Positions 24,495 to 37,800 of a stretch of DNA of 64,000 nt are shown one piece after another (position 1 is the stretch's first letter; each line of letters begins with the position of its first letter). Location of the stretch: positions 20,554,182 through 20,618,181 of the forward strand of contig NC_088711.1 of the NCBI RefSeq assembly GCF_963576615.1, read 5' to 3'. The DNA is from Watersipora subatra (taxonomy: Eukaryota; Bryozoa; Gymnolaemata; Cheilostomatida; Watersiporidae). The position numbers and the translations under genes were made by a program. Below the pieces are notes generated by a model that saw only the letters and a list, made by a program, of their open reading frames with translations, was not told the origin of the DNA and did no database searches.

Positions 24495-24820
24495 ATAGAA
24501 TAACTTCACAGACTCAATCTGACCTTGACATTGTCGTAAATATTCAAAGTTTAGCCACCAAGTCTTAATCATCATGGTGCTTTTTACAAATGTAGTTATA
24601 ATATAATTTATTTGTGTATTCTTGCCTTTATTTTAAACTCGCGCTACCTTTTTTATCTATGCTGTATATAAAATGGGCCAGACGTACTGTTGAAGCTATC
24701 CATTCCAGCTTTTCGTTACAGATTTTGCCTACATCATATTTTGTCATTAAGAATATAGTTTTACAACATTATTGGTTAATTCCTTTGCTCACATTTGTAA
24801 TGTTTTTTGATACAATCTGC

Positions 24821-24826
24821 AATAAA
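24821..24826 (+). terminator. poly(A) signal of the MCCC2-like gene
   Basis: AATAAA 327 bp after the stop codon. It is the first clear canonical signal downstream; no other gene feature was seen in 24495-25740. Confidence 0.5.
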
Positions 24827-25747
24827 TAATCTGTATAAGGGGATAGCTGTTCATCCATCTTCAATAACAGTATTTCAATATAGTATTATTATTATTATAT
24901 CACTGTTCAGCAGTGGGTTGACTTCTGTAAAGTTTAGTATTATTTATAAACCTGACTCGGTGAGTTTAGGATTAATATATTGTATAGATAATATATCAGA
25001 TGATATACGTTTGTAGAAGTTAATTTATTTTCTAGCTGGTCAAACACACACACATGTGACATTGTTTATTAGAGAGACACCGGTGTGTCTTGTATTCCAC
25101 ATATTGCAGCTCACCTTGACATCAACCAACTTCTATAGATCCCTCTATAGATACCTTACATTGTAATCATTTGTTTAATAGAGCCTTGACTCAGTTCAAT
25201 GAGAGTTAGTATTAAATCTCTTTGGTTCAGTAACAAACGTCCTTATAGACACTTGCTAAAGGTTTTACTATTGGCTGCTGATGCCCGTTAATCACAATCT
25301 ACCAAATGAACAATATACATCGGCAGCAAATTTTCCAAGAGGTAACAACAATTTTAATGACTCCACAGTTGTTAGATACAGTCATTCTGTTTAGATTGAT
25401 GCCAAAGCCAGTTTGCCTCATATAGTCCACCCTTTATGCAATGGTGTGTTAGTTATATAGCGAGCAATTTAAAAATTCAACTATTTTTATATCTTTAGAA
25501 CAGTTAAAAATGAAGATTTTCCATATGCTGATTTCACAACATATAGTTAAGTTTGCTAAACGATCAATTTTAGCGAATATTAACCTTTGCTGACTTTTAA
25601 GCTATTATATACTATATATATTACTATATATTATATGTATTACATAAAATGATACTACTCGTGTTGATAACTAGCATCATGCGATAAGAACAAATGTCGT
25701 AACTGCATATCCCAGTTATTAGGTACAATAACACCTAATTCGTAATT

Positions 25748-26030
25748 GTATTAGTGACTAGCGTTATGTCCAACCATGCCCTGATTTCTTTCATTATCAG
25801 TTAGATAGTTGTAGTAACAACAGACCCTGAACCCCCCCCCCCCTGCACACAAACGGTCTTTTGACAAGCTGGTTCTCAAAAACCAGACAAAGTTTTGAAA
25901 CCAAATATTTTAGTAAACTGGCGGAAGGCAGGAGCATTTGTGAGTGAAGTTTGGTTAAAATCGACCAAAAATTTGGAAACACATCGTTTATGCTGACTAA
26001 CAGGCAGACAAACAGACAGACAAACACAGG
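25748..26030 (+). repeat. dispersed element, GACA-tailed copy
   Basis: Head ACTAGCGTTATGTCC, then GCCCTGATTTCTTTCATT as in the copy at 13063. The block AGCTGGTTCTCAAAAACC, GAAACCAAATATTTTAGT, GGAAACACAT follows, then a CAGACAAACAGACAGACAAA tail. A run of more than ten C residues lies at about 25831-25843. Confidence 0.65.
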
Positions 26031-27109
26031 GAAAACGTGGGATTTAATAATAAACATTGTAGTTAAAATTTCCTTTCCTGACTATTATCAGGCTATCTTA
26101 AACAAAGCTTCAAAATATACAACAAAAATGGAATAAAGTATTGCCTGAAACATTAAAATTTTCTTTTTTTGAGTAGATAGTAAGCTACACAATTATAGCG
26201 ACAAAAAGTCGTATTTTTCATTGAGCTTGTCGCGCACAACTGGTTCATAAGTAAGTTTCTCCTGATTAAGGTAAAGCTGGCTGCCTCATTTACCATTTGC
26301 TGATGTAACACCTGTGAACAGCTCTCACGCACTGTCTTCCTGTAAATATTACACTTAGCTTTTAAATGTTTTTTTCAACATTAACCTGTTGCTATCATTA
26401 TTTGTTTAGCTCTGTTCAGTTCCATTCCCATTATAATATTATAGCCGGTAATTATTGTACAAAATTTCCTTTTCTGCTGCTCGATATCAATCGGAGCGAA
26501 GAATCTGATGGCATTGTCATGAAGTATCTCGAGTGAGTCATCAGGAGGAAGTACATTATCTTTTTGATATGCTGCCAGCCAGATGTCTGATTATAATATG
26601 TTTGTAAGGAGCATAAGCCTAGAGACCTAGTATTGCACATAATAATTAACCCTTCGCACATGTCATTAAGTAGCCTGATTACTGGGAACTCCTCTCAGGG
26701 CCAGCTCAGTGCACTATCTACCTTCTAATCACATACCTTGCTGACTTTAGTAATGAAAAACATAGAGTAACCACTAATCAGCCAAAAACAAAGCGCTTTG
26801 TATCGCTGACCGCATCGCGTTTGCCCATTCTTTTGGTTTTATCTGATTGGTCGACTGCTTGTCTAATTACCTACTTCATAGTTTTGGCAGCGCCCGCTGC
26901 TGTCATCTTTTGTAAACAGTTTCAGTCAGATTCATTATTGGCGGACTGAGTGCAAAAGACATTTGAGTGGTTTTATTGCCTTTTTGGACATAACATGTTT
27001 CAGTAGTAGGTTTGAGTATCACATTGGCGTCAGGTGCCTAGCTTTAGTCGGGAACTAAGGAATGCGCTGATCTGCTGCACACGCTGATTCTAGCCATTAC
27101 TGTGGCAAC

Positions 27110-27364
27110 ATGACTACTTCTATAAACTTTCTTGCTTGCTGCTTCTCGTACCTGCTTAGTTTTGTCGTCTCTCAATATGGCACTGAGTCTGTGGATGGAG
27201 CGCTCATTGAGAATCGTGAGTATACTGCTGTCTTACGACAATTGCATGTGGATATCTCACTAGAATCAAACATGTTGTGTGATGTATCTATTGGTTTGTC
27301 ATTCCTTTTTTCATTTGATAACGCTAATCGCGGAAATCACTTCAAATCGGAATTCAAAGTAGCG
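27110..27364 (+). CDS. candidate first exon, unrecognised secreted/membrane protein
   Basis: An ATG in good context (CAACATGA), preceded by a less AT-rich stretch, opens 85 codons ending in phase 0 at GTAGCG|GTATGC. Residues 1-21 (MTTSINFLACCFSYLLSFVV...) form a typical signal peptide. The mature part has NREYTAVLRQLHVDISLES and MLCDVSIGLSFLFSFDNANR. No family was recognised. The next exon is not certain; a phase-compatible terminal exon exists at 40360-40578. It does not join in phase to the lectin exon at 43989, which has its own signal-peptide exon at 39662. A lone open frame remains possible. Confidence 0.4.
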
Positions 27365-27599
27365 GTATGCTCTCTTGTTTTACATTGATATTTACTCGCA
27401 AATGGTTTACGATTGTGCTTACGTCAGCAAAAACGTGATAAATTTTAGATGCAACAAGGAAGTCGTAGTAGTAGAAACAGTTTCTTTCTTTGTCTAGTTT
27501 ACTACCTATATTTGCATTTTGAATCAGTCATTGAGCTTCGCTTTCTTTTTGCATATTATGTATAACATTTTATCGGCATTGATAACCATCAACAAACTA

Positions 27600-27703
27600 A
27601 CGTTTTTCATTACACGCCAAAAGAACAAATGAAAATACAGAAATCAGGAATAATAAAGTGAGTTGAACAGACGTGTTTTGAAAGTTGGTAATCAAATAGT
27701 ATT
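27600..27703 (+). repeat. 104-bp dispersed repeat, copy 1
   Basis: Closely similar to 39946-40049, sharing GTTTTTC.TTACA, TCAGGAAT and GAGTTGAACA.ACGTGTT, then AGTTG.TAATC.AA.AGTATT. Family unknown. Confidence 0.65.
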
Positions 27704-28620
27704 GCAGAGGAGTCAGGGAGAGTAATTGTGAACTAATTACCTGACGAGTTGGCCAGAAGTTGACAAGATTGAAATCTTGTCAACGATTTAAAATCCTCCT
27801 AAAACGATCTTTGTCAAAGATTTAAATCCAAATCTTTCCAAAACCTCCACTGTGTAAGACTTGTACTGGCTGCTTCGCTGTCATATCATTTATCCATGAC
27901 AGGTGTTGCTACTATTCATGAAAATCATTAAATTTAATTTTGACACATAGCCTCAGGCTTTTACATGGTGTTTTATACGGGCAATCTTTAACCCTTTTAT
28001 TATACTGCGGTTAATTCGTCAATTACTGGCTCTTCAGTACAATGAAAGATTTCCCACGAAAGATACAGTCTCAGTGTAACACTATACGTTCAATGGGAGA
28101 ACAGTTAATATAATCAAGTTAAAACTATGTACTTCTATTCTTTGTTAACAACATCTTTGTTAACCAACGGTTAACAACTTTGTTAACTATTGTTAGTTTG
28201 GCATCCTAGTAGTATATAATATTTTTGAAGGCAGCTCTGTTGTAGTATCATTATTTGCCCTGTTATAGAATACAGATGTTATGTCAAGGCCGTCTTGTCA
28301 TAGTCAGAGATTTTGTTCAACTATTGTTGAAGGGTGACTATGACAAGCATATTTGTCTGTCTTTAAAACTAAAAAGGGAAATAAGTGTTTGTGGTTTACT
28401 AAGATGAAACAGTTTCACAAACACATTCTCACTAAACTACATTATATTATTTATGTTTTTTTAGATTATGAGTTTTCATAATCTATATATTTAAATTGAA
28501 GTGCTTGTCGTATGTCCGGTTAATATTGATTGGTTAAAATACGCACACTTCAGTCCAGTGCACCATGAGAGATCATGATGTGTAATGATTATATATACAA
28601 TTATTCTGAAGTTTTGGCAC

Positions 28621-28780
28621 GGTGGTTGCATGGTTTAGTGGTAGTGCTCTTGACTTCACATCCATGCATCTCCGTGCATCCACATGTACAGGTTTGATTC
28701 CTGTGATGTGTAATCTTTTTTTCTTAATGCCCTTAGCTGGTTTTTGACAGACACGACTCTTATTATAGTAAAGATTAAAA
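28621..28780 (+). repeat. tRNA-derived SINE
   Basis: A box TGGTTTAGTGGTAGTGC and B box GGTTTGATTCC about 55 bp apart, then a non-tRNA tail TTTTTGACAGACACGACTC and TTATTATAGTAAAGATTA. The tail recurs at 34650-34860, 44337-44400 (-), 45015-45045 and 50185-50212 (-). Confidence 0.65.
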
Positions 28781-29582
28781 TATTAGCTCAAGTTACTAGC
28801 TTAAGTTACTAGCTTAAGTTACCCAAATTCATTGGGTAAAGAAACTTAGCCAATGAATACTTGAATTATGCTTTTGCCAGACACACGCATAAATAAACAA
28901 ACACCTTCCTTTAAAAGTTAGAATGGTAAGTGTTGTATATGTTAACTGAAAATATATTTTCTATGCAAAAACTTTTACCTGTGCAATGCCAGACATTCAT
29001 CTCATCATTTCATATGTTTTAATCCACTCTAAACCATTATGTATAAATATTAGATATTATCAGGTTGTTGTTTTATATTTATTCATTCTAATAAGAGAAA
29101 ACCTGAGAGTTGATTAAATGAATTGATCGACTAGCCCACTTTAGCGATGCTGGTAGTGTGCCAGCGGCAATCTTTCATCTGTTATGAAAACATAAAAGAG
29201 TATATCTAATTTTTTTAATAAAAAACACTTGGCATTTATCACAGGTTCTTATTTAGCAATATCTGTTCTCATCGATATACATGTATCTCTATAATATCTC
29301 TTGAGCGGATCTCTCACACCATTCGAGAAGGACACGAGGAGTCCATTATTTATATATTGCAGAGATAGTCTGAGTATTTCTCAATAATTGCTTCAAGCTG
29401 ATATGAAAGTTATTATTAATTACTGAACTGTGTTAATAAAAATAATGTGGAAACACTTTTGTTATAACATTTTATCAGTTAATGTAAGCGGTGGCTTTTT
29501 ATGTCGGATGTACTTCATATGCCAAACAGAATTTTTTTTTCGAGTTGAGCTGAAAAAAAAACCAATATGGTAGCAACTCCAT

Positions 29583-29940
29583 TAACCAGCTACATATAGT
29601 TGCTAGAGTTACTTGTGATATTAAGGGATTACCCAGGTGTTCAAGGAAGTCATCTGCCAAATTCTCCTGAAATTTCAACTCTTTCGGTGTACAAAAAAAA
29701 TTTCAAGGTTAGCAAATTTCAGTGATCAACAAATTATATGAAAATTAACATATTTATTTGAATAATGTTTTAATTTTCATAAAGTTTGTTGATCACTGAA
29801 ATTTATAACCTTTTAAAGTTTTTCATACCTAAAGGTTTGGAGTGGCAGAAAAATTGGGCAGACGACTCTCTTCAACACCTGGGTAACCCATCAATATCAC
29901 TTGACTAACTTTACCAGCTAAAGTAGCTTGGGTACTAACT
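29583..29940. mobile_element. fold-back (palindromic) MITE
   Basis: Two arms of about 165-175 bp are imperfect reverse complements around a centre near 29757. Left-arm landmarks are CTTGTGATATTAAGGGATTA, CCCAGGTGTTCAAGGAAGTC and AAATTTCAGTGATCAACAAA. Each has its inverse partner in the right arm (29772-29940). There is no coding capacity. Confidence 0.75.
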
Positions 29941-30649
29941 ACTAACAATTTAGAATAGAGTTTGTGTAAGTTACCTAGTAGTTATTTTAGTTGAATAAAG
30001 AACAAGGCTACTACGTAACATCCACAATCTATTTTAAATTTGTAAATGCCAATTGTTGAGCAACTGTATGAGAAAAACCGCATGTCAAGTAAAGTGAATT
30101 CTGTGTAAAACTTTTTAATAAAGAATGCTACGAATAACTGTTTAAAGAGTTTTTTGTTTATTCTAAATATAGCTAAGATTTAAACAGGAGCTCAGTAACT
30201 ATGATGAGAAAAGTTGAACATAAATTTAATTAAACCTACTATTTCAGGGTTGCTATAATGTAGCTACTCCAATTTCTGCCCTCAGTAGTAACAAGTACTA
30301 GTTATGCATTTAGATTGCTCTAACAATAAGGCTCTTTACTGACAGCATCTTTAGCTCTAGTGCTGTATGTGGGTTCGTACATGGCTCGTGTTGTTTAGTA
30401 ATACTAAAGGCCTTGTCCTAACTTTACACTGTTCAATGCCTACATTCTACATACATGATCGACATTCTGTCTAGTGAATTGTCATTTGTAAGAATGCATT
30501 ACTTGTATGTGATTGGATAATGTAGTTAGTGATGAGCCTGACATATGTGTTTTGAAAAGTTACCAAAAACTAAAAGCCAGCCAAAGTGATAAGTTTTTAT
30601 GTCTGATATCTAAAATGTCATAAAAAATGATGTCGAGTGTGTGGCCTCA

Positions 30650-30830
30650 TTGTTTAAAGGTTGATTTGCAACAAAATTCACATTACAGTTATTTGGTACC
30701 AAAAGATTCACCATTTCTTACTCTGCTGTGGTGCAAAATATGTGGAAATGTGGTTACATTTTAGGTTTTGAGCTCTTAAAAGCTCACAAACTAACAGTTC
30801 ATCGCACCCCTCATGAAAACGCCGTAGATC
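30650..30830 (+). repeat. 180-bp dispersed repeat, copy 1
   Basis: The order is AAGGTTGA, CAACAAAATTCACATTACAG, TTATTTGGTACCAAAAGATTC, then GTGGAAATGTGGTTACA, GAGCTCTTAAAAGCTC and CAGTTCATCGCA. The same order appears inverted at 31395-31580 and 34105-34245. The 93-codon open frame at 30728 lies across the repeat and is not supported as a gene. Confidence 0.75.
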
Positions 30831-31394
30831 GGAATACCTTTCCAAAACGGCTCAAATGGGATGTAGATGAACGAGGTGGCTTCTGTTTAGACTTTCATGC
30901 AACCTCATTCGTCGAAATATTTTCACAAATATACTTCATGCATTCAATAAAACCATGTCTATTGTCCCTACACGTCTATTTCATCATCATTTTATTGCTT
31001 TCCTGTTGAGCACCGTTATCTCAAAACCTACCATAAAGATTCAATTAATTTTTTAACCTTAGCTTGAACGATTGCATATCATCCTCTGATGAACATGACG
31101 AGCCTGTTGGTCACCTGTGCTAAACGAAAAATGCTGCAGAAATTATTCGCGCTGTATGGCAGAAAGTATGGGTCACATGATCCGATTATGACTAGACGAT
31201 TAGACCAAACCAAAACAAAACTGTAAAGTAGCGAGCAACTATATTTGATACAGGCTTTTCTGTAAAACCCGCAGTGTTCGTCACAAACTAGTGCTACGAG
31301 ACGTTTTATTTTGAGCCTTTTATTGGCCTTTCAATTCACGTGATAACATCACGTGTCAAAACAATAACCAAAATGTTTGAGAATGTCATCAAAA

Positions 31395-31580
31395 TAATGA
31401 GATTCCACACTACGATGTTTTCCTGATGGCTGCAATGAACTGGCCGCTTTTGAGCTTTTAAGAGCTTGTAACCACATTTCCACATATTTTGCACCTACAA
31501 CACAGCAGAGTAAGACATGGTGAATCTTTTGATACCAAATAACTGTAATGTGAATTTTGTTGCGAGTCAACCTTTAATAT
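31395..31580 (-). repeat. 180-bp dispersed repeat, copy 2 (inverted)
   Basis: Reverse-complement match to 30650-30830 including CACATTACAGTTATTTGGTA, CACATTTCCACATATTTTGC on the + strand, and the further CAGTTCATTGCAGCC/GAAAACATCGTAG part. With copy 1 it makes a widely spaced inverted pair. Confidence 0.75.
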
Positions 31581-31599
31581 GTAAACAGAGCAGGTATAT

Positions 31600-34104
31600 C
31601 CAAACCACATCATGCAAAGTAGCCGTTCTCAAATCTGTTGCATTCGTTAAAGCGATCATAATCATTTTAGAGAACATGCACTGTAGTTAGTTTAATTCAC
31701 TTCACAGCTAACAAATCAATGATAACTCTTATATAAATTCTGTTCTTCTGCAAACTGACAGCAGGGCTGTCCTGCTGCTAGTCTCAAACTTTTGGGCGGT
31801 CCCTTTTGTTTTATGTCTATGTTTTTGTTATTTTCTGTGTTTCACCTATAATAAATTACACGCAATAAAACATCACGCGTGCACACACACATGTACATTA
31901 CATGTAACCTACATAAACAAGTGTATTGTGTAGAACTATCTAAATACTAATACACTAAATTAATCAAATAAATAATCAGTAAAAAAATGTTTGTATTATT
32001 ATTTTACTTTGGAGACACATGAGCAGAGGTGTTGGCTTGTCAATCATCGAGTTGAGAGGTAGAGTGATGATGGAATGGAAATCAACAGTTTAACTGGCTT
32101 TAATGTAGACTATATGAAGTTTGAATTGATTCAGCTTACATAGTTGATTATTTTTACATTTGTATATTTCATTTTTGAGTTTGACTAGCTTCTCCATATT
32201 TGCTTATAAAATAGGAGTGTTTTGAAAAACTTTTTATGTTTTATGTTAAAAATCTCCTTGGATATAGTGCAAAATAATTGCTCAAGTGTTACACTGTATG
32301 CTGGAAAATTAGTACATCGAGGTAGTTGGGGTAACTCTATAATATCTATAGCAAACATTTACAGCAGTAAACATAGGATTGCCAACACTCCCCAAAGTAG
32401 GGCACATCTCTCAGCTCTATGAACTCTCTCATCAGCAAGTATAGGAGGTAGAGTGTACAAAAAGAGGTCAATGTAAGGAGAGGAACCTTGAATCCTATGA
32501 GGGATAATCATGAAGCTTACCAAGCTGAACATAACACCTGTGTAATGCTAACATTTTATAGTTACTCATAGGAACTATAGCTAAGGTTCAAGCTCTGCAC
32601 TCACTGTAAAGTTCACTGAATCCACTTTACACTTATAGCCTGGGTCAGTGCTTTCATTAAGGATGACCTTACACAACATTTTAGTAGATTTTATCAGAAA
32701 TTATCGGTATTTTTTCTATCATTTATGATTTTTATGATGTTTGAAGTGATTTGACTGTCAGGATATTTCAAGATAAAAATCAGCAAATCAGGAAAATATG
32801 TACAAAACTATGTCACTAGTTGCTCTCATTGCTATAGTTCACCTTGGCCATTGCTTTCAAATTGCTGTGTTACCCGTCTCTATTATGTCAGTCCCTTTGC
32901 GAAACATTATTGAGAGACAGAAATCTTTACATTGTGTAAACCTATCAACATCTGCGCAGATTTGCTTTAAGATTGGCGTGTTGTCTACTGACCTATCAAT
33001 GGAGGCTTAGAAATAAGCTTTCCAAAATTTTGACGGATGCACTCAAATAATATCATAGTTGCTGACTTTGACTGCATATGCATTTTAAGGTCTGAGAGGG
33101 AAAGAATTTTATCAGCTTTGTAATAAAATTTATTATTATTATTATTTTACTCTCCAAAATACATATTTAATTAATTTCAGTGGTTGTGTTCAGTCTTGAC
33201 TGTAAATTACTCCCTTATCAATGCAAATGGTTAGAGAATGAGCAATAGCTTCTCCATGGAGCATCTCAAATTCTCCGAGAGTGTCTATGGTACTCTGTTC
33301 TTCTCTTCCTATCCGCTCTCAGCTCATCTGATATTAGCTGTCTAATGCACTATCTTGACATCAGACTGCTGGCTGCCAGATGCTGACTCAGCTTGTTGAT
33401 TGTAAGATAACTGCTGCCAGTATGATAATAATAGTAGGATGGACCGTTTTTGGTAGGTGTGTATGCAATGCTTACTAAGGGGTCCTCTCTATAATTGAGT
33501 CGGGACCATGTCTGGATCATTTGAATTTAAAAAAAAAATTATATTACCTTTAATATCTTGCTTTTTTCACATTGGCAGCTGATGCAAGGTGGTTCCCATG
33601 AACTTATTAACAGAGGTTCTTATAAAGTTAATTTACAGCTTTCAAAATAATTTCCAACATATGACTTTAAGAGTTTTTCAAAACATCAAAGTACTAAAAT
33701 CAAAACTGGCAAAAATTAACAATAAATCGTCAAAATAATGATGTATTCATAAATTGCGATAATTTAGTCCATATCTAGTTTAGATTAAAGTGCATTAAGT
33801 CGCCCCACTTATTTCTCTAGCTCCCTCTATCATCAAACCTAACCATTGCCGAGGCTATCCTTCTCTTTGAGTGTCTTCACTCCTGCCGAATGTGCCATAT
33901 CTGGAACATATACTTTATAGAGTAACAATAAAGATCTCTTTTTTCGGATTATGAATAAAATAATTTAGTTTGTACATTTAATTTCGACTTTTACTATGGC
34001 TTTTACCATGGCTAAATATAAAGCTTTTGTTTTAAGGTATTTGTGATTACTTGAACTATTTATTGCTGATTGTTAGCTCCGCAACAAATTAAACAAAATA
34101 CAAT
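31600..34104. other. gene-free stretch
   Basis: No supported exon. An open frame at 32798 starts with a signal-peptide-like segment (TMSLVALIAIVHLGHCFQIA), but no donor or acceptor in usable phase could be tied to it. Confidence 0.4.
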
Positions 34105-34245
34105 TTTAGTTTTTGAGCTTTTAAGAGCTTGTAATCACCTTTCCACATATTTGGCACCTACAACACAACAGTGTAAAACATGGTGAATCTTTTGATACCA
34201 AATAACTGTAATGTGAATTTTGTTGCAAGTCAACCTTTAAACAAA
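34105..34245 (-). repeat. 180-bp dispersed repeat, copy 3
   Basis: Same orientation as copy 2; the + strand reads GAGCTTTTAAGAGCTTGTAA, CCACATATTTGGCACC and GGTGAATCTTTTGATACCAA. It lacks the outer part seen in copies 1 and 2. Confidence 0.75.
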
Positions 34246-34536
34246 ATACAATGCCAGAATAATTGATCAAATGGTTTTAACATACAAGGCAGATATTAGA
34301 GGAGATTAATTTTGGTATGTAAAGGTTGACTGCTTTATGCTGCACTATGAGAATATTAAAAATTGCAGCTCAATTTTTTTGAGTAAGCTGATAAAAAATA
34401 TAACCATTTGTGTGACCACAGTGTTTAGTCTCGACAATTATCTACATCTAGTTCCCTGGCTGCACACTGCAGTCTAGTGTGCTGCAATAGATCCTCATTG
34501 ATAATAGCTATATGGACTACTATTGAAGAAAAACAG

Positions 34537-34860
34537 GTGTCAATTGGTGTAGTTGTTAGAGTGTCGGCATATCATGCCAAAAATTGGATTATGAATTTTA
34601 TATGACAAAATTGTTTTCCCATCTTCACACCATAGTTTTGGAGAAACAGACAGGGCTCTTATTAAACCCCAGACAAGTTCGAATCCCGTATGATACAATC
34701 TTTTTATCCAACCTCACACCGTAGTTTTAGACAGACAGGCAGGGCTCTTATTAAAGCAAAGACAAGTTCGAATCCCGTGTGATACAATCTTTTTCTCAAC
34801 CTCACACCGTAGTTTTGGACAGACAGACAGACAGACAGAGCTCTTGTTATAGTATCAGAT
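34537..34860 (+). repeat. SINE-like element with triplicated tail
   Basis: The tRNA-like head TTGGTGTAGTTGTTAGAGTG is followed by three tandem tail units of about 77-91 bp (34603-34693, 34694-34782, 34783-34860). Each has CCTCACACCGTAGTTTT, GACAGACAGG and GCTCTTATTA; the first two also carry the B-box-like GTTCGAATCCCGT. Confidence 0.65.
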
Positions 34861-37800
34861 AAAAACCTAAAAGATCTTATTTTAACTATCTAAATACAAA
34901 ATTATTCAGAACTTCAATACAGCAAAAACACAAGTTTAATTCTTATTTTTCTGACTAACAGGAGTGATTGTCTAATATATTAACTAATTATTCTGACGGC
35001 TATATGATTGTGGTAGAAGTCTCGCATGTTCAACACCACAAATTGGCCTGAAAGTTCCATAAATAAACCAAGTATACTATTGCACGCAATAGCTAGGCTT
35101 ACAGCTGAATATCTATCTGTAAAAACATTCTTTCGTGAAACAATTTCTCTTCTTGGTTGAATGATGGGTGTAGATTGCGAATTTTAACACAGTTCAGATT
35201 ACCAGCTGTATATTTGGTTAGTCATTTAGTAATTTACAGCAGTCTCGTATTTCCCAATGAATGATAGGGATGAAAGAGATACAAGAAATGGAGTGCTATG
35301 TAGGAAATCCGTAAGACTTTGATAAGGAAAGTGATAACGGGCCACTCCATTCGTAGTGTGGTTAGAGGAGTGATTGGGGTACGTGAGAGTCAAATCATGC
35401 ACTTCTCAACATTATCGGAGCTTTTGCCTTAATTTGGGTATACGAGGGTACACAATAACCAAGTTGAGTATAGAGCTTCACGATTTTCAAACATCACCAG
35501 ACGATACGAAATAGCAAGTTTGCAATATCTAATCGCTGTATACCAAGAATGGTCTATTTATAGACGAATCAAGATATATCATGGTGTTATTATGTAAAAA
35601 ACTTGTAAATCGATTGAATGTACATGTATTGTAACACTATAAGCCCGTGTGTTTTAGTCCCAGTACCGCTCACTTTGAAAGTCGACAAGTGTGAGATAAA
35701 TCAACATCATACAATTATATCATATTGTTTGTACGAATGGCAATATTCCTGGATTGAAAATAATTTTTATATGGTAGCGATTTTCAAATCGTCTACCTTC
35801 AAAATCACCACCTCACAATTAACTCGTCATATTGCGAAACTCTAGTTGAGTAGAGGCTGTTAACATAGATAGGCTTATGGGTAGCAGTGTATCAGTGAAC
35901 CCATAGCTTAAGTTCTTGATAAATGTTTTTATTTTTTTGTTGCAATACCCAACCCGCACCTTACAACAAATGCATTTGGAGTATGCTGAAATGGTTTTTT
36001 GTGTCCATTTGTAGATAGTCAGTAGGGTAGCTACCATGTCACTCACATACAGCTGCGCGCAGTATATGGAGGACAACTCCAAGGTTATAGACACCTATTA
36101 TAGGACTGAATAGTTGTTTGTCACCCAAGCCATTCCGCAGTAACTATAACTATGATAGATGATAGTTTGTCACTTATAACTCTTAGGTACATGTAGGTAA
36201 TCCAACAGCACCCTTAGTTTACATTGATCATACAATAATATGCTTCCAACTCGAACCACTAAGATCCAAGTTTTGCAGAAAAGCGTATGCATGGTGGCGC
36301 AGCATTTAATACCATGGCCTGAGATCCTTATGAACATTCAGGATTGTAACATTTTTGAGCAATGATAATCAAACGCTTGCCTTGTTTTTAACCATAGGGG
36401 TTTTCAGTGAGTCATTTTCGGGGTTCGGTGGAGGACTCTTAAAGGCAACAGCAGAAGTGACACTGATTCACAAGGACATGTCATTATGAAAAGACATGCA
36501 ATTTGTTGCAAGTTCATGCATTGTATTTGTTCTTTGAACATAGTGATGTTAATGCAGTACATATTGCACACCAGTAAAAGATATAGAGCTACCGTACTTA
36601 CGTCTTGAATGTGAAAATAAATTTTCTTTATTTTATTTTCAATCAAAAAGAGTTTGATGAGAACGCATATGAAGCTGAAGGGGCTCAGTACATTGAATAA
36701 GGTTAAAAACTACTGCCTTAGGACCAGCAAGGCTAAAAAATATTTCATTTCATTGGATTCATTCACAGTTCATCAATAGAGTGATTGCCGTAATCGGTGA
36801 TATGTTACTGAAGGCGTAGTAGCATATAGAAGACAACTCTAAGTTTATGGGTATACTGATTACCTCATTCAATGGTGTATACTTTTTTTATATTTGGTCA
36901 TGGGTCTAAAGTTTAAACAGAGAGTCTGAAAGTGCCCTAAATTCACTCTCACACATGTGCAGACCTTCAAGGATATGGACTGCTCAGTCGTTGAGACAAT
37001 AATTACACATTGTGTAAATCTTCTAAATGAATTGAAACTAACCAGCTGCTACTACTATAACTAAATTGACGCTTGACCCTAAACATCTTTAGCTACTATT
37101 CCTAGTAGCTGCCCAAACCTATGGATTGACCTCATGATTGAGTCAAGATACCAGTACCAGCAACAGAATTCAATTGCAAGAAATGTGCAATGCTAGTAAC
37201 TATGGCTGTTATGTTTACGTGAAAGTTTTGTGCAAATATAGAGGAGTCATCAGATAAGTCTCTGATAACTTGTTGTATCTGTTAGTAAGGCCTGGTTATA
37301 AGTGCTTGAAGAACAAGCTAAATTTATCATCACATGTCATATAGATAAGCATGTTTAGACAAGAATGCTTTTACAGTCGAAATTGTTGGCTTGCCCTTAA
37401 CTCTTACGTGAATTTCAACATTCAACACTTTTATTGTATATTAACCATTAATTTTATTTGTTGCAAGCGATTTCAAAAGTTTTTTCATATTTTATTAAAA
37501 ATGAGAAAAATTTTCATCATGGCTGTTTTGAAATTTCCGGTAATATTCCATTACACTGCATACCGCCGACAACCAATGAAAAGCTATCAATAGATTATCA
37601 TTTTGAACGAAGCCCAACATACGGGACACAGTACTACTGCAATTGTAAGAATGACGACGTAACAGATTTTATGTAGTGGTAGCTTTTTCATTATTGATTT
37701 ATCAACACCAAATCTAGATTTTTCTCCCTTGACATGCTCTTAGTGCAATGGTGTAGCTTTTTATTGCTACTGGTGCCAATCTCATATATATAATTCAATA

